A DNA stretch of 64,000 bases. Origin: Paraburkholderia sediminicola. Lineage in GTDB: Bacteria > Pseudomonadota > Gammaproteobacteria > Burkholderiales > Burkholderiaceae. Location of the stretch: positions 124,001-188,000 of the forward strand of contig NZ_CADIKC010000011.1 in NCBI RefSeq assembly GCF_902859805.1, given 5' to 3'. The notes beneath the pieces were generated by a model that saw nothing but the letters and a program-made list of their open reading frames with translations, had not been told where the DNA came from and searched no databases. Position numbers and translations under genes: made by a program. The stretch's first letter is position 1; every line of letters begins with the position of its first letter. Below, piece by piece: positions 56,182 to 64,000 of this stretch.

Positions 56182-57819
56182 TTAACCTTTCAGCGTTTGC
56201 TCCAGCACGTGCAGTTCGTGGTTCAACTGCGCGTCCGTGCCACGCTCGGCAGCGATCTTGCGCACCGCGTGCAGCACGGTGGTGTGGTCGCGCCCGCCAA
56301 ACAGCTCGCCGATTTCCGGCAAACTCTTCTGCGTCAGCTCCTTCGCCAGATACATCGCGATCTGCCGCGGCCGCGCAATGTTCGCCGGACGCTTCTTCGA
56401 ATACATGTCCGCGACCTTGATGCTGTAGAAGTCAGCCGTGGTCTTCTGGATGTTTTCCACCGAAATCTGCCGGTTTTGCACCGTCAACAGGTCTTTCAGC
56501 GCTTCTTTTGTCACTTCGATCGTGATTTCGCGGCCGTGGAACTTCGAATACGCGAGGATCTTGCGCAGCGCGCCTTCCAGTTCACGCACGTTCGAGCGCA
56601 GATGCTTGGCCACGAAGAACGCAACGTCTTCATTCAGGCTCACGAACTCGGATTGAGCCTTGCGCATCAGAATCGCGACGCGCATTTCCAGCTCGGGCGG
56701 CTCGATCGCGACCGTCAGGCCGGAGTCGAAGCGCGAGATCAGACGGTCGTCGATGCCGGAGATTTCCTTCGGATACGTGTCGCTGGTGATGATCACCTGC
56801 GCCTTGTTCGCGACCAGCGCCTCGAACGCGTAGAAGAATTCCTCTTGTGTGCGCGACTTGCCTGAGAAAAATTGAATATCGTCGATCAGCAGCAGGTCGA
56901 GCGAGTGGTAGTAGCGCTTGAAATCGTCAAACGCCTTGCGCTGGTAGGCCTTCACCACGTCGGACACATACTGTTCCGCGTGGATGTAGCGAATCCGCGC
57001 GCCGGCTTTGTCCATTAGAAGCTGGTTGCCGATTGCGTGAATCAGGTGGGTCTTGCCGAGACCCACGCCGCCGTACAGAAACAGCGGGTTGTACGAGATC
57101 CCGGGGTTGTCCGCGACCTGAATCGCCGCGGCGCGCGCCAACTGGTTGGCCTTACCGGTCACGAAATTGTCGAAGGTCAGCACGGGGTTGAGCTTCGAAC
57201 GCTCGTACATCGAGTCGTTGTCGCCGTTACCGTTCGAACTCGCGCTTTGGCCCGGACGCCACGTGCGGCGTGCGGCGGCGGCTTCGTTCGCGTCGAGGCT
57301 GGGGAGATCGAGGTCGGCGGCATCTTCGGCGACCGCGCGTGCGTTCGCGTTGTGGTCGGCCGCAGCGCGTGCATTCGCGTTGAGGGTCGCCATCGCGCTG
57401 TTCGCGCCATTGGCGCGCGCGGCTTGCGACGCCTGGACGGCGCCGACGGCTGCGTCCACGGCGGCCCCACCACCGTTTGCACCCGACGAATGGCCACCGC
57501 CCATTGCGCCCGACGCAGAAGATGGACGCGACGGAGCCGGCGACGACGTCGCCGCTGGCGCGCGCATGCCTGCTTTCGGGTCCAGCACAAATTGCACATC
57601 GACCGGCGTCTGCCAGAAATCGCGGGCCATATCCGCGATGCGGCCGGAGAACTGGCTCTTGACCCAGTCGAGCTTGAAGCGGTTCGGCGCAGCGATGCTA
57701 AGCGTGTTCGCAGCGGCGTCGAAGGCGACCGGGGCCAACGGTTTGATCCACGTCACGTACTGCTGGGGCGTTAGCTCGCGCTCCAGCAATGCGGAACAGT
57801 GTTGCCAGAAATCGTTCAT
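56182..57819 (-). CDS. dnaA: Chromosomal replication initiator DnaA, 545 aa
   Basis: DnaA opens the replication origin. Domain I spans residues 1-80 (MNDFWQHCSALLERELTPQQ...). A linker rich in Ala, Gly, Ser and Asn extends over about 85-205, far longer than in E. coli. The AAA+ domain has Walker A GGVGLGKT (250-257) and Walker B LLLIDDIQFF. The C-terminal DNA-binding helix carries GGRDHTTVLHAVRKI. The start at 57819 gives the family's usual N-terminus; a longer in-frame start at 57954 is rejected. Confidence 0.98.
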   Translation of the reverse strand: MNDFWQHCSALLERELTPQQYVTWIKPLAPVAFDAAANTLSIAAPNRFKLDWVKSQFSGRIADMARDFWQTPVDVQFVLDPKAGMRAPAATSSPAPSRPSSASGAMGGGHSSGANGGGAAVDAAVGAVQASQAARANGANSAMATLNANARAAADHNANARAVAEDAADLDLPSLDANEAAAARRTWRPGQSASSNGNGDNDSMYERSKLNPVLTFDNFVTGKANQLARAAAIQVADNPGISYNPLFLYGGVGLGKTHLIHAIGNQLLMDKAGARIRYIHAEQYVSDVVKAYQRKAFDDFKRYYHSLDLLLIDDIQFFSGKSRTQEEFFYAFEALVANKAQVIITSDTYPKEISGIDDRLISRFDSGLTVAIEPPELEMRVAILMRKAQSEFVSLNEDVAFFVAKHLRSNVRELEGALRKILAYSKFHGREITIEVTKEALKDLLTVQNRQISVENIQKTTADFYSIKVADMYSKKRPANIARPRQIAMYLAKELTQKSLPEIGELFGGRDHTTVLHAVRKIAAERGTDAQLNHELHVLEQTLKG

Positions 57820-58222
57820 CGAGTTGCTGTCGTTATGATGTGCACGGCGGTTCGCCCCTGCCCCTGTCGCGCGTACGCAACAAGGCCCTGAGCAGTCAGG
57901 CCGAACCAGGCGTAATGGCTCCAGGCGCTTGTGCCACAAGGGTTTGCGGGGCAAGCGAGCCGGAGCGGCGTGCAGAATTTTTGGGAAGTAAGGCGAGATT
58001 CTAACGCCAAATCGTCGGCGAAAGGGAGTTATCCACAGGGACGGATCATCGGGCGAACTCCTCTTGGGGTCAGGCCGAAGCAGGCTAAACTATTGACGGC
58101 CAAAAGAAAACCGGTTTAAATAGCGGGTTCCGCGAAAACCAATTCTGCACAACCTCCGGCCATTGCCGCTTCAGCGATGATCGTGCGGTTAATTTTCGAT
58201 CAGTCGATCAAGTGAGAGCAAC
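57820..58222. other. oriC: Candidate replication-origin region (dnaA-rpmH intergenic)
   Basis: The divergent gap between dnaA and rpmH is the usual place for oriC in many bacteria. I find one perfect DnaA box, TTATCCACA at 58029-58037, and no further perfect copies. A canonical rpmH promoter is visible: TTGACG (58093-58098), 17-bp spacer, TTAAAT (58116-58121). The low number of DnaA boxes makes the origin call tentative; part of the origin may lie elsewhere. Confidence 0.45.
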
Positions 58223-58357
58223 ATGAAACGTACTTACCAACCTTCCGTTACCCGTCGCAAGCGCACCCACGGCTTCCGCGTTCGCATGAAGACAGCAGGT
58301 GGCCGCAAGGTCATCAACGCACGTCGCGCGAAGGGCCGCAAGCGCCTCGCCATCTAA
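58223..58357 (+). CDS. rpmH: 50S ribosomal protein L34, 44 aa
   Basis: The 44-residue protein [18 protein letters not shown]...GRKRLAI is an exact-length L34, a basic protein of the large ribosomal subunit. It has a GTGAGAG-type ribosome-binding sequence and a promoter at 58093-58121. It leads the conserved rpmH-rnpA-yidD-yidC-mnmE run. Confidence 0.98.
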
Positions 58358-58448
58358 GGTAGCGAGCGGATTGCGCGCTCCGTCTGTGGCAAGCGATGCC
58401 CGCGGCGAAGCGGGAGCGGCTGGGGCGCCGCAACTGGGCTCGGTTCCG

Positions 58449-58868
58449 TTGCGAGCGCAAGCCGCCTTCCCCAAAGCCGCAAGGCTACTGAAAACGGATG
58501 AATTTTCATCCGTTTTTCGTTTGCGCCCGTGGCGTCGCACCGCGCACTTCGTGGTGTACGGCCGGCCCACCGGTAACGACGCTCGCTTAGGTCTCGTGAT
58601 CGGCAAGAAGTATGCGCCGCGCGCGGCCACGCGTAATCTTGTACGTCGACTCGCGCGTGAAGCCTTCCGGCTGCGTCGCGCGGAATTCGGCGGTTGGGAT
58701 GTGCTGTTGCGTCTGCACACGCGCTTCGACAAGAAGGCTTTGCCGAGCGCCTCGTCGCCGCCGTTGAGGGCGCTGTGCCGCAGCGAAATAGAGACGCTGC
58801 TCGATAAAGCAGCGCGCGAAATTGTCCGTCGCGAAGCGCCACCTGCGGAAGCGCCCAAGACGGAATGA
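58449..58868 (+). CDS. rnpA: Ribonuclease P protein component, 139 aa
   Basis: RnpA is the protein cofactor of RNase P, which matures tRNA 5' ends. FPKAARLLKTDEFSSVFRLR and the RNR motif region RNLVRRLAREAFRLRR are diagnostic. The start is uncertain. TTG 58449 aligns with the methionine of Burkholderia homologues (M-x-A-x-A-A-F-P-K); GTG 58386 is an alternative. The reading frame is open further upstream, through rpmH, but that part has no family resemblance. Confidence 0.93.
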   Translation: MRAQAAFPKAARLLKTDEFSSVFRLRPWRRTAHFVVYGRPTGNDARLGLVIGKKYAPRAATRNLVRRLAREAFRLRRAEFGGWDVLLRLHTRFDKKALPSASSPPLRALCRSEIETLLDKAAREIVRREAPPAEAPKTE

Positions 58869-58890
58869 CGCTCAAGTGAGTGCCCGCTTC

Positions 58891-58919
58891 GTAGCTATCC
58901 GGTTCACCAGGATAGCTAC
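58891..58919 (+). other. Perfect hairpin between rnpA and yidD
   Basis: GTAGCTATCC (58891-58900) and GGATAGCTAC (58910-58919) form a 10-bp perfect stem with a 9-nt loop. There is no T-tract, so it is not an ordinary terminator. It could be an mRNA processing or stability element inside the operon. Confidence 0.5.
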
Positions 58920-58986
58920 GGCAGCCAAGCTGCGCGGGCCTCACCCGGTACTCCACGTTGCGCGGCGCCGTTAGGCCGCACCAGTC

Positions 58987-59217
58987 ATGCAAACGGTACT
59001 CATCGCTTTATTGCGTTTCTACAAGGTTGCCGTCAGCCCCATGCTCGGCAACCGGTGCCGTTTTTACCCTTCCTGCTCTGATTACGCGCGCGAAGCAATC
59101 CAGTATCATGGCGCCGCGCGCGGGACTTATCTCGCCGCCAGGCGTATTTGCCGCTGCCACCCGTTTTCCGCGGGCGGCATCGATCTCGTCCCGCCTCCCA
59201 CTTCTGAAAAGCGCTGA
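58987..59217 (+). CDS. yidD: Membrane protein insertion efficiency factor YidD, 76 aa
   Basis: The short protein with FYKVAVSPMLGNRCRFYPSC, a Tyr-His pair and CRCHPFSAGGID is the standard YidD, which assists YidC in inserting inner-membrane proteins. It sits 30 bp before yidC. The Cys-containing motifs are intact. Confidence 0.96.
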   Translation: MQTVLIALLRFYKVAVSPMLGNRCRFYPSCSDYAREAIQYHGAARGTYLAARRICRCHPFSAGGIDLVPPPTSEKR

Positions 59218-59247
59218 CGCGCCGTTCCATCGACACTGAGACAACGC

Positions 59248-60909
59248 ATGGATATCAAACGCACCGTCCTATGGGTCATCTTTTTCATGTCAGCGGTCAT
59301 GCTGTTCGACAACTGGCAACGCGACCACGGACGCCCGTCGATGTTCTTCCCGAGCGCCAACCCGACCAAGACCGTCGGTAGCGCCGCACCGGGAACCACG
59401 ACGCCGGGAACCCAATCTGCCGATCTGCCGGCCACCAACGCTGCTGCGCCGGGCAATGCGCCGGCAGCTGCGGCTCAGGGCCAGCTGATCAGCTTCAGCA
59501 CCGACGTCTATAACGGCGAGATCGACACCCGCGGCGGCACGCTGTCGAAGCTGTCGCTCGTCAAGCAAGGCGACGGCAAGCAGCCCGATCTGGTCATCAC
59601 GCTGTTCGACCGCACCGCGAACCACACGTATCTGGCGCGCACCGGTCTGCTCGGCGGCGATTTCCCGAACCACACCGACGTCTTCACGCCGGTGCCGAAC
59701 CAGCCGCACGATCTGACGGGCGACGCCAAGTCGTTCCAGCTCAGCCTCGAATCGCCGGTTAAGGGTGGCGTGAAGGTCATCAAGACCTACACGTTCACGC
59801 GCGGCAGCTATGTGATCGGCGTCGACACGAAGATCGAAAACGTCGGAACCGCGCCGGTTACGCCGTCGGTCTATATGGAACTGGTGCGCGACGACACGCC
59901 GGTGGAAACGCCGCGCTTCTCGCACACGTTCATCGGACCGGCTGTCTACACCGACCAGCATCACTTCCAGAAGATGACGTTCAGCGACATCGACAAGAAC
60001 AAGGAAGACTTCGTCAATTCGGCCGACAACGGCTGGATCGCGATGGTGCAGCATTACTTCGCGTCGGCATGGATTCCGCAGCAAGGTGCGAAGCGCGACA
60101 TCTATGTCGAGAAGATCGATCCGACGCTGTATCGCGTTGGCGTGAAGCAACCGGTGGCAACCATCGCCCCGGGCCAGTCGGTTGACGTGTCTGCGCGCCT
60201 GTTCGCCGGTCCGGAAGAAGAGCGCATGCTCGAAGGCATCGCGCCGGGCCTGGAACTGGTGAAGGACTACGGCTGGGTCACGATCATCGCGAAGCCGCTG
60301 TTCTGGCTGCTCGAGAAGATCCACAGCTATGTCGGCAACTGGGGCTGGTCGATCGTGCTGCTCACGCTGCTTATCAAGGCCGTGTTCTTCCCGCTGTCGG
60401 CAGCAAGCTACAAGTCGATGGCGCGCATGAAGGCGATCACGCCGCGTATGCAAGCCCTGCGCGAACGCTTCAAGGGCGATCCGCAGAAGATGAATTCGGC
60501 GCTGATGGAGTTGTACAAGACCGAGAAGGTCAATCCGTTCGGCGGCTGTCTGCCGGTCGTGATTCAGATTCCGGTGTTCATCTCGCTGTACTGGGTGCTG
60601 TTGTCGTCGGTTGAAATGCGCGGCGCACCGTGGATTCTCTGGATTCACGATCTGTCGCAACAGGATCCGTTCTTCATCCTGCCGGTGCTGATGGCCGTCT
60701 CGATGTTCCTGCAGACCAAGCTGAACCCGACGCCGCCGGACCCGGTTCAAGCCAAGATGATGATGTTCATGCCGATCGCGTTCTCGGTCATGTTCTTCTT
60801 CTTCCCCGCCGGTCTGGTGCTGTATTACGTCGTGAATAACGTGCTGTCGATCGCCCAGCAGTACTACATCACGCGAATGATGGGTCAGACGAAGACGAAA
60901 GCGGCCTGA
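59248..60909 (+). CDS. yidC: Membrane protein insertase YidC (Oxa1 family), 553 aa
   Basis: YidC inserts proteins into the inner membrane alone or with SecYEG. There is an N-terminal signal-anchor helix (TVLWVIFFMSAVMLF), a large periplasmic beta domain (about 60-340), and a C-terminal five-helix Oxa1 core with WGWSIVLLTLLIKAVFFPLS and NPFGGCLPVVIQIPVFISLYWVL. Length is typical of gram-negative YidC. A terminator follows. Confidence 0.98.
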   Translation: MDIKRTVLWVIFFMSAVMLFDNWQRDHGRPSMFFPSANPTKTVGSAAPGTTTPGTQSADLPATNAAAPGNAPAAAAQGQLISFSTDVYNGEIDTRGGTLSKLSLVKQGDGKQPDLVITLFDRTANHTYLARTGLLGGDFPNHTDVFTPVPNQPHDLTGDAKSFQLSLESPVKGGVKVIKTYTFTRGSYVIGVDTKIENVGTAPVTPSVYMELVRDDTPVETPRFSHTFIGPAVYTDQHHFQKMTFSDIDKNKEDFVNSADNGWIAMVQHYFASAWIPQQGAKRDIYVEKIDPTLYRVGVKQPVATIAPGQSVDVSARLFAGPEEERMLEGIAPGLELVKDYGWVTIIAKPLFWLLEKIHSYVGNWGWSIVLLTLLIKAVFFPLSAASYKSMARMKAITPRMQALRERFKGDPQKMNSALMELYKTEKVNPFGGCLPVVIQIPVFISLYWVLLSSVEMRGAPWILWIHDLSQQDPFFILPVLMAVSMFLQTKLNPTPPDPVQAKMMMFMPIAFSVMFFFFPAGLVLYYVVNNVLSIAQQYYITRMMGQTKTKAA

Positions 60910-60983
60910 TTGATGTCTTGCCGGAGGCGGGTGGTGGTAGCGCCCGCTGAGTGACAGGCATGAACAGACGCTTGCTGTAGAAA

Positions 60984-61017
60984 AGCCGCCCGGTGTAAAA
61001 CCGGGTGGCTTTTTTTA
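60984..61017 (+). terminator. Intrinsic terminator after yidC
   Basis: An 11-bp stem with one G-T pair (60984-60994 with 61000-61010, loop GTAAA) is followed by TTTTTTATT. It ends the rpmH-yidC transcript, so mnmE has its own promoter. Confidence 0.85.
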
Positions 61018-61494
61018 TTACTCGGCCGATTGGCCCTTGTCTTTCGATGTCGTTGTCGATGCGTCTTCAGGCGCGGCGTCGGTTTCCTGTTGCGTGCCGC
61101 CGTCGAACTCCGTCATCAGTTCTTCCACCAGATTGCGCTGCCTCGGCGACAGACCCACGAAGCGGTTAGCCATCTTCGTGACCAGTTCGATCGTTTCCGG
61201 CGTCATCGGATATTTCTCGCCACGGGCAAGCGGCTTGGCCTTGCCGGAGGGCGTCGGCCCGTAGTGCAGCCAGTGGACGTCCTTTTGCAGCCACGTCGCT
61301 AAAACCTGCAACTTGTCGCGCTTCGGAATCGTCGTGCCCGCGAGCCATTTGTGCGCGGTTTGTGGTGAGACGGCAGGGCCACTGCTATAAAGCAGATTGA
61401 ATTCCCTGGCTAAATCGGTCCCACCCTTAATATCTTTGGGGAGTGAGTCTTTCAGCCGTTTGGCGAAAGCTGCTTTTTCTTTAGAGGTCGGCAT
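61018..61494 (-). CDS. HTH-domain regulator, 158 aa
   Basis: The central segment VSPQTAHKWLAGTTIPKRDKLQVLATWL is a Cro/CI-like helix-turn-helix, preceded by a helical N-terminus (EKAAFAKRLKDSLPKDI). The C-terminal tail is acidic and Thr/Ser-rich (disordered). It appears to be a chromosomal regulator convergent with yidC. The ATG at 61494 is preferred over one at 61545 because homologues in related genomes start near MPTSKEK (recalled). Confidence 0.75.
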   Translation of the reverse strand: MPTSKEKAAFAKRLKDSLPKDIKGGTDLAREFNLLYSSGPAVSPQTAHKWLAGTTIPKRDKLQVLATWLQKDVHWLHYGPTPSGKAKPLARGEKYPMTPETIELVTKMANRFVGLSPRQRNLVEELMTEFDGGTQQETDAAPEDASTTTSKDKGQSAE

Positions 61495-61843
61495 GGGCCC
61501 GATTGTGCAATTCGGCGCATAGTCAGTGGACAACCAAACGCGCAATTTTATTGCTCAAATAAGCTATTTTTAGCCTGAAATCGGTACCTAATAACGCGTT
61601 TCACGATTTTATAGAATTCCGTCTTTTCCTTGTGTGGTGTGCGTTTTAGGCATTCGAAGGCGTCCATCTGTCGCAAATGCGTCTTAGGCTATCTTAGCTT
61701 ATGTGAGATAAATCCTGATTTGTCTTATCAAACTCATGGCGCGTTAAGAATCGGGCCTGAGCCCAGAGCCGGTGAATGCCCCCGCGTTACAATGCCCGGC
61801 GCTTACTCGTGCGCATTCAATCCCTTCTGACAGCCTCGTTCCC
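61495..61843. promoter_or_regulatory. Divergent intergenic region of the regulator and mnmE
   Basis: This AT-rich region without a gene contains the promoters for the HTH regulator (- strand) and mnmE (+ strand). I see no DnaA box and no strong palindrome. An in-frame GTG at 61772 would extend mnmE but lacks family support. Confidence 0.4.
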
Positions 61844-63238
61844 ATGCTCGCCACCGATTCCGATCCGATCGTCGCCATTGCCACCGCCCCCGGCCGAGGC
61901 GGGATCGGGGTCGTGCGGATTTCGTTCGGCCGTGCCGGGGAAGCCGCCGCACAGCCGTTGATGCAAGCACTCACTGGCCAGGCACTCGCGCCGCGCCATG
62001 CGAGCTATGTGCCGTTCCTCGACGACACCGGCAGCGCGCTCGATCGCGGCATCGCCCTGTACTTTCCCGCGCCGCACTCCTACACCGGCGAACACGTGCT
62101 CGAGTTGCAGGGCCACGGCGGTCCGGTCGTGCTCCAACTGGTGCTGCAGCGGTGCATCGACGCCGGCCGTGCTTTCGGACTGCGCCTGGCGGAACCGGGC
62201 GAATTCACGCGGCGCGCGTTTCTCAACGACAAGCTGGATCTGGCGCAAGCGGAAGCTGTCGCCGATCTGATCGAGGCCAGCACCGAGGCCGCCGCGCGCT
62301 CGGCGGGCCGCTCGCTCGACGGCGCGTTTTCGCGCGACATCCACGCATTGGTCGAAGAAGTCATCACGCTGCGGATGCTGGTCGAAGCGACGCTCGATTT
62401 TCCGGAAGAAGAAATCGACTTTCTCGAAGCCGCCGACGCCCGCGGCAAGCTCACACGGATTCGCGAGCGCCTCGTGCACGTGCTGAGCGAGGCACGCCAG
62501 GGCGCGTTGCTGCGCGAGGGTTTGTCGGTGGTGCTGGCGGGGCAGCCGAACGTCGGCAAGTCCTCGCTGCTGAACGCGCTGGCCGGCGCGGAATTGGCCA
62601 TCGTCACGCCGATCGCCGGCACAACACGCGACAAGGTCGCGCAGACCATTCAGATCGAAGGCATCCCGCTGCACGTGATCGATACGGCCGGCCTGCGCGA
62701 TACCGAAGACGAGGTGGAAAAGATCGGCATTGCACGCACGTGGAGCGAGATCGAGCGCGCGGACGTCGTGCTGCATCTACTCGATGCACGTACCGGCATG
62801 ACCGCCGAAGACGAAACGATTGCTGCGCGTTTTCCAAGCGGCGTGCCGGTGGTGCGCGTGCTGAACAAGACGGATCTGACGGGGCTCGCACCATCCGTGA
62901 CGCCGCTCGACGCGGATCTCGAACTCAGCGAAGTGGGGCTGTCGGCGAAACGGGGCGATGGCGTTGCGTTGCTGCGTGAGGAATTGCTGCGAATCGCCGG
63001 CTGGCAGGCCGGCGCGGAGAGCGTCTACCTCGCGCGCGAGCGGCATCTGATCGCGCTGCGCGCGGCTCAGGAGCATCTGTCGACGGCTGCGGCGCACGCC
63101 GATCAGAACTCTCAAACGCTCGATCTGTTCGCCGAGGAACTGCGTCTCGCGCAGGATCAACTGAACTCGATCACTGGTGAATTTAGCTCGGACGACCTGC
63201 TCGGCGTGATTTTCAGCCGGTTTTGCATCGGCAAGTAG
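61844..63238 (+). CDS. mnmE: tRNA modification GTPase MnmE (TrmE), 464 aa
   Basis: MnmE with MnmG makes the cm5/cmnm5 modification of wobble uridines. The N-terminal tetrahydrofolate-binding domain starts MLATDSDPIVAIATAPGRGG. The embedded GTPase has GQPNVGKSSLLN, the switch TTRDKVAQ, DTAGLRD and NKTD. The C-terminal FCIGK with its conserved Cys is present. The start at 61844 gives the standard N-terminus. The last codons overlap a known integration target. Confidence 0.97.
   Translation: MLATDSDPIVAIATAPGRGGIGVVRISFGRAGEAAAQPLMQALTGQALAPRHASYVPFLDDTGSALDRGIALYFPAPHSYTGEHVLELQGHGGPVVLQLVLQRCIDAGRAFGLRLAEPGEFTRRAFLNDKLDLAQAEAVADLIEASTEAAARSAGRSLDGAFSRDIHALVEEVITLRMLVEATLDFPEEEIDFLEAADARGKLTRIRERLVHVLSEARQGALLREGLSVVLAGQPNVGKSSLLNALAGAELAIVTPIAGTTRDKVAQTIQIEGIPLHVIDTAGLRDTEDEVEKIGIARTWSEIERADVVLHLLDARTGMTAEDETIAARFPSGVPVVRVLNKTDLTGLAPSVTPLDADLELSEVGLSAKRGDGVALLREELLRIAGWQAGAESVYLARERHLIALRAAQEHLSTAAAHADQNSQTLDLFAEELRLAQDQLNSITGEFSSDDLLGVIFSRFCIGK
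63221..63238 (+). other. mnmE 3'-end attachment-site candidate
   Basis: The final 18 bp of mnmE (TTTGCATCGGCAAGTAG and its neighbour base, encoding FCIGK-stop) correspond to the position of the attB of SGI1-type islands, which integrate at the 3' end of trmE/mnmE without damaging the protein. An integrase gene starts 174 bp later, so this is likely the left attachment site of an island. The other copy would be outside the window. Confidence 0.5.
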
Positions 63239-63353
63239 GAAGGATCGAAAATTTCGCATGAAAGGCTTATCTGGCCTTGCCAAAAAGGCCTTTCGGCGCA
63301 ACCTCCATGGCGCACATCAAATGCCATCTGTTGACCAAAACTCTCACATTTCT

Positions 63354-63382
63354 TTGGTACACAAAAGACAACCGGTTTAAAA
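63354..63382 (+). promoter_or_regulatory. Promoter-like element of the integrase
   Basis: TTGGTA (63354-63359), a 17-bp spacer and TTAAAA (63377-63382) lie about 30 bp upstream of the integrase ATG. The same ACCGGTTTAAA word occurs around the -10 of rpmH. Confidence 0.4.
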
Positions 63383-63412
63383 TCCCGCCGTCCGTGTATC
63401 AAACGATCCGCC

Positions 63413-64000
63413 ATGCCAAAACTAGCCGCGCCCCTCACCGAAACGCAAATCCGCGCGCTCGAACCGCGCGCCACCCGATATTGCGTCGCAGACGGCAACG
63501 GCCTCGTCATCGAAATCATGACGACGGGCACCAAGGTCTGGCGCTTCCGCTATTCACTGAACGGCAAGCGTCAGCCGCTCGTCACGATCGGCGACTACCG
63601 GATGATTTCGCTGCGGGTTGCGCGCGCCAAGGCACAGAAGTACGCGGAGATGGTCGCGAGCGGCGTCTCGCCGGTGGCGACCGCGCGTCGCGACCGCGGC
63701 GCGGAAAGCAAGGCAGAGGTGCTGCGCGAAGGCGCCGAACTCTATCTCGCGACGGAGATGGCCGGCAAGTCGGCAGAATATCAGCGCACCACGCGGCGCG
63801 CGCTCGAAAAGGACGTGCTGCCTGCCATTGGGGCCAAGCCGATCAAAGCCGTGACGGACGACGACATCCGCGCGATCTGCGACCAGATCAAAAGCCGCGG
63901 CTCGCCAAAGATGGCGCTGCACACGCGCAACGCCGTCAAGCGGCTCTACGAGTACCTGATCGCCCGGCAACTGGCTACGACCAATCCGGCAGAACTCATC
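63413..64000 (+). CDS. P4-type tyrosine integrase, N-terminal part (continues past the window)
   Basis: 196 codons are visible. The N-terminal DUF4102-like arm-binding domain (LTETQIRALEPRATRYCVADGNGL, then WRFRYSLNGKRQPLVTIGDY) is followed by the core-binding SAM-like domain (RRALEKDVLPAIGAKPIKAVTDDDI, LHTRNAVKRLYEYLIARQLA). The catalytic Arg/His/Tyr lie beyond the edge. It lies next to the mnmE 3' end and reads away from it, as integrases of trmE-targeted islands do. It is intact so far, unlike the remnant at 28.4 kb. Confidence 0.92.
   Translation, partial: MPKLAAPLTETQIRALEPRATRYCVADGNGLVIEIMTTGTKVWRFRYSLNGKRQPLVTIGDYRMISLRVARAKAQKYAEMVASGVSPVATARRDRGAESKAEVLREGAELYLATEMAGKSAEYQRTTRRALEKDVLPAIGAKPIKAVTDDDIRAICDQIKSRGSPKMALHTRNAVKRLYEYLIARQLATTNPAELI

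Noticed and set aside
59290..60750. 486-codon - strand ORF opposite yidC
   Set aside because: Antisense of a certain gene; it is Arg/His/Asp-rich and has no start signal.

Overview
The window is a near-origin segment of a high-GC betaproteobacterial chromosome. The core genes (rpmH-rnpA-yidD-yidC-mnmE on the + strand; dnaA-dnaN-gyrB on the - strand), the RnpA N-terminus, the long Ala/Gly linker in DnaA and the VgrG proteins all look like Burkholderiaceae, most likely Paraburkholderia. This assignment comes from recalled families; no database was searched.

Layout. (1) About 1-17.2 kb is a type VI secretion (T6SS) cargo region. It has three VgrG spike genes, each starting a different toxin/immunity module: vgrG + 750-aa cargo; vgrG + putative toxin + immunity-like gene + small gene + PAAR tip; vgrG + DUF2515-like cargo + membrane-anchored immunity candidate. 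The two - strand vgrG genes share an almost identical 107-bp upstream block with a perfect palindrome next to the predicted promoter. No T6SS sheath, baseplate or membrane-complex genes are present. (2) 17.2-23.3 kb is a Tn7-like transposition module (TnsA-type nuclease, TniA/TnsB DDE transposase, TniB/TnsC ATPase, TniQ). (3) 23.5-29 kb is a patchy accessory zone: a small HTH gene, an XRE-ImmA/IrrE gene with an overlapping partner, an antitoxin-like orphan, an AbiEi antitoxin without its AbiEii toxin, and a decayed tyrosine integrase.

(4) 29.5-51.4 kb is a defence island built on phosphorothioate (PT) DNA modification. sspB-sspC-sspD lie on the + strand. A tightly packed six-gene operon on the - strand faces them: a P-loop ATPase, an unrecognised protein and a 1810-aa FtsK-type translocase (DptFGH/SspFGH-like), then a degenerate SF2 helicase-like protein, a MORC/MutL-type GHKL ATPase and a PD-(D/E)XK-like nuclease. 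A PT-associated methyltransferase-like gene follows. I infer that SspBCD marks host DNA, with sulfur from a cysteine desulfurase encoded elsewhere, and that the six-gene operon acts on unmarked DNA. The last three genes are the least expected part and the best candidate for an undescribed extension.

(5) 51.4-52.3 kb holds a strong terminator and a tRNA-like remnant, possibly an island junction. (6) 52.3-63.2 kb is the dnaA/oriC neighbourhood. (7) A P4-type integrase begins 174 bp after mnmE, whose 3' end resembles the known trmE/mnmE attachment site, so another island probably starts there and runs off the right edge.
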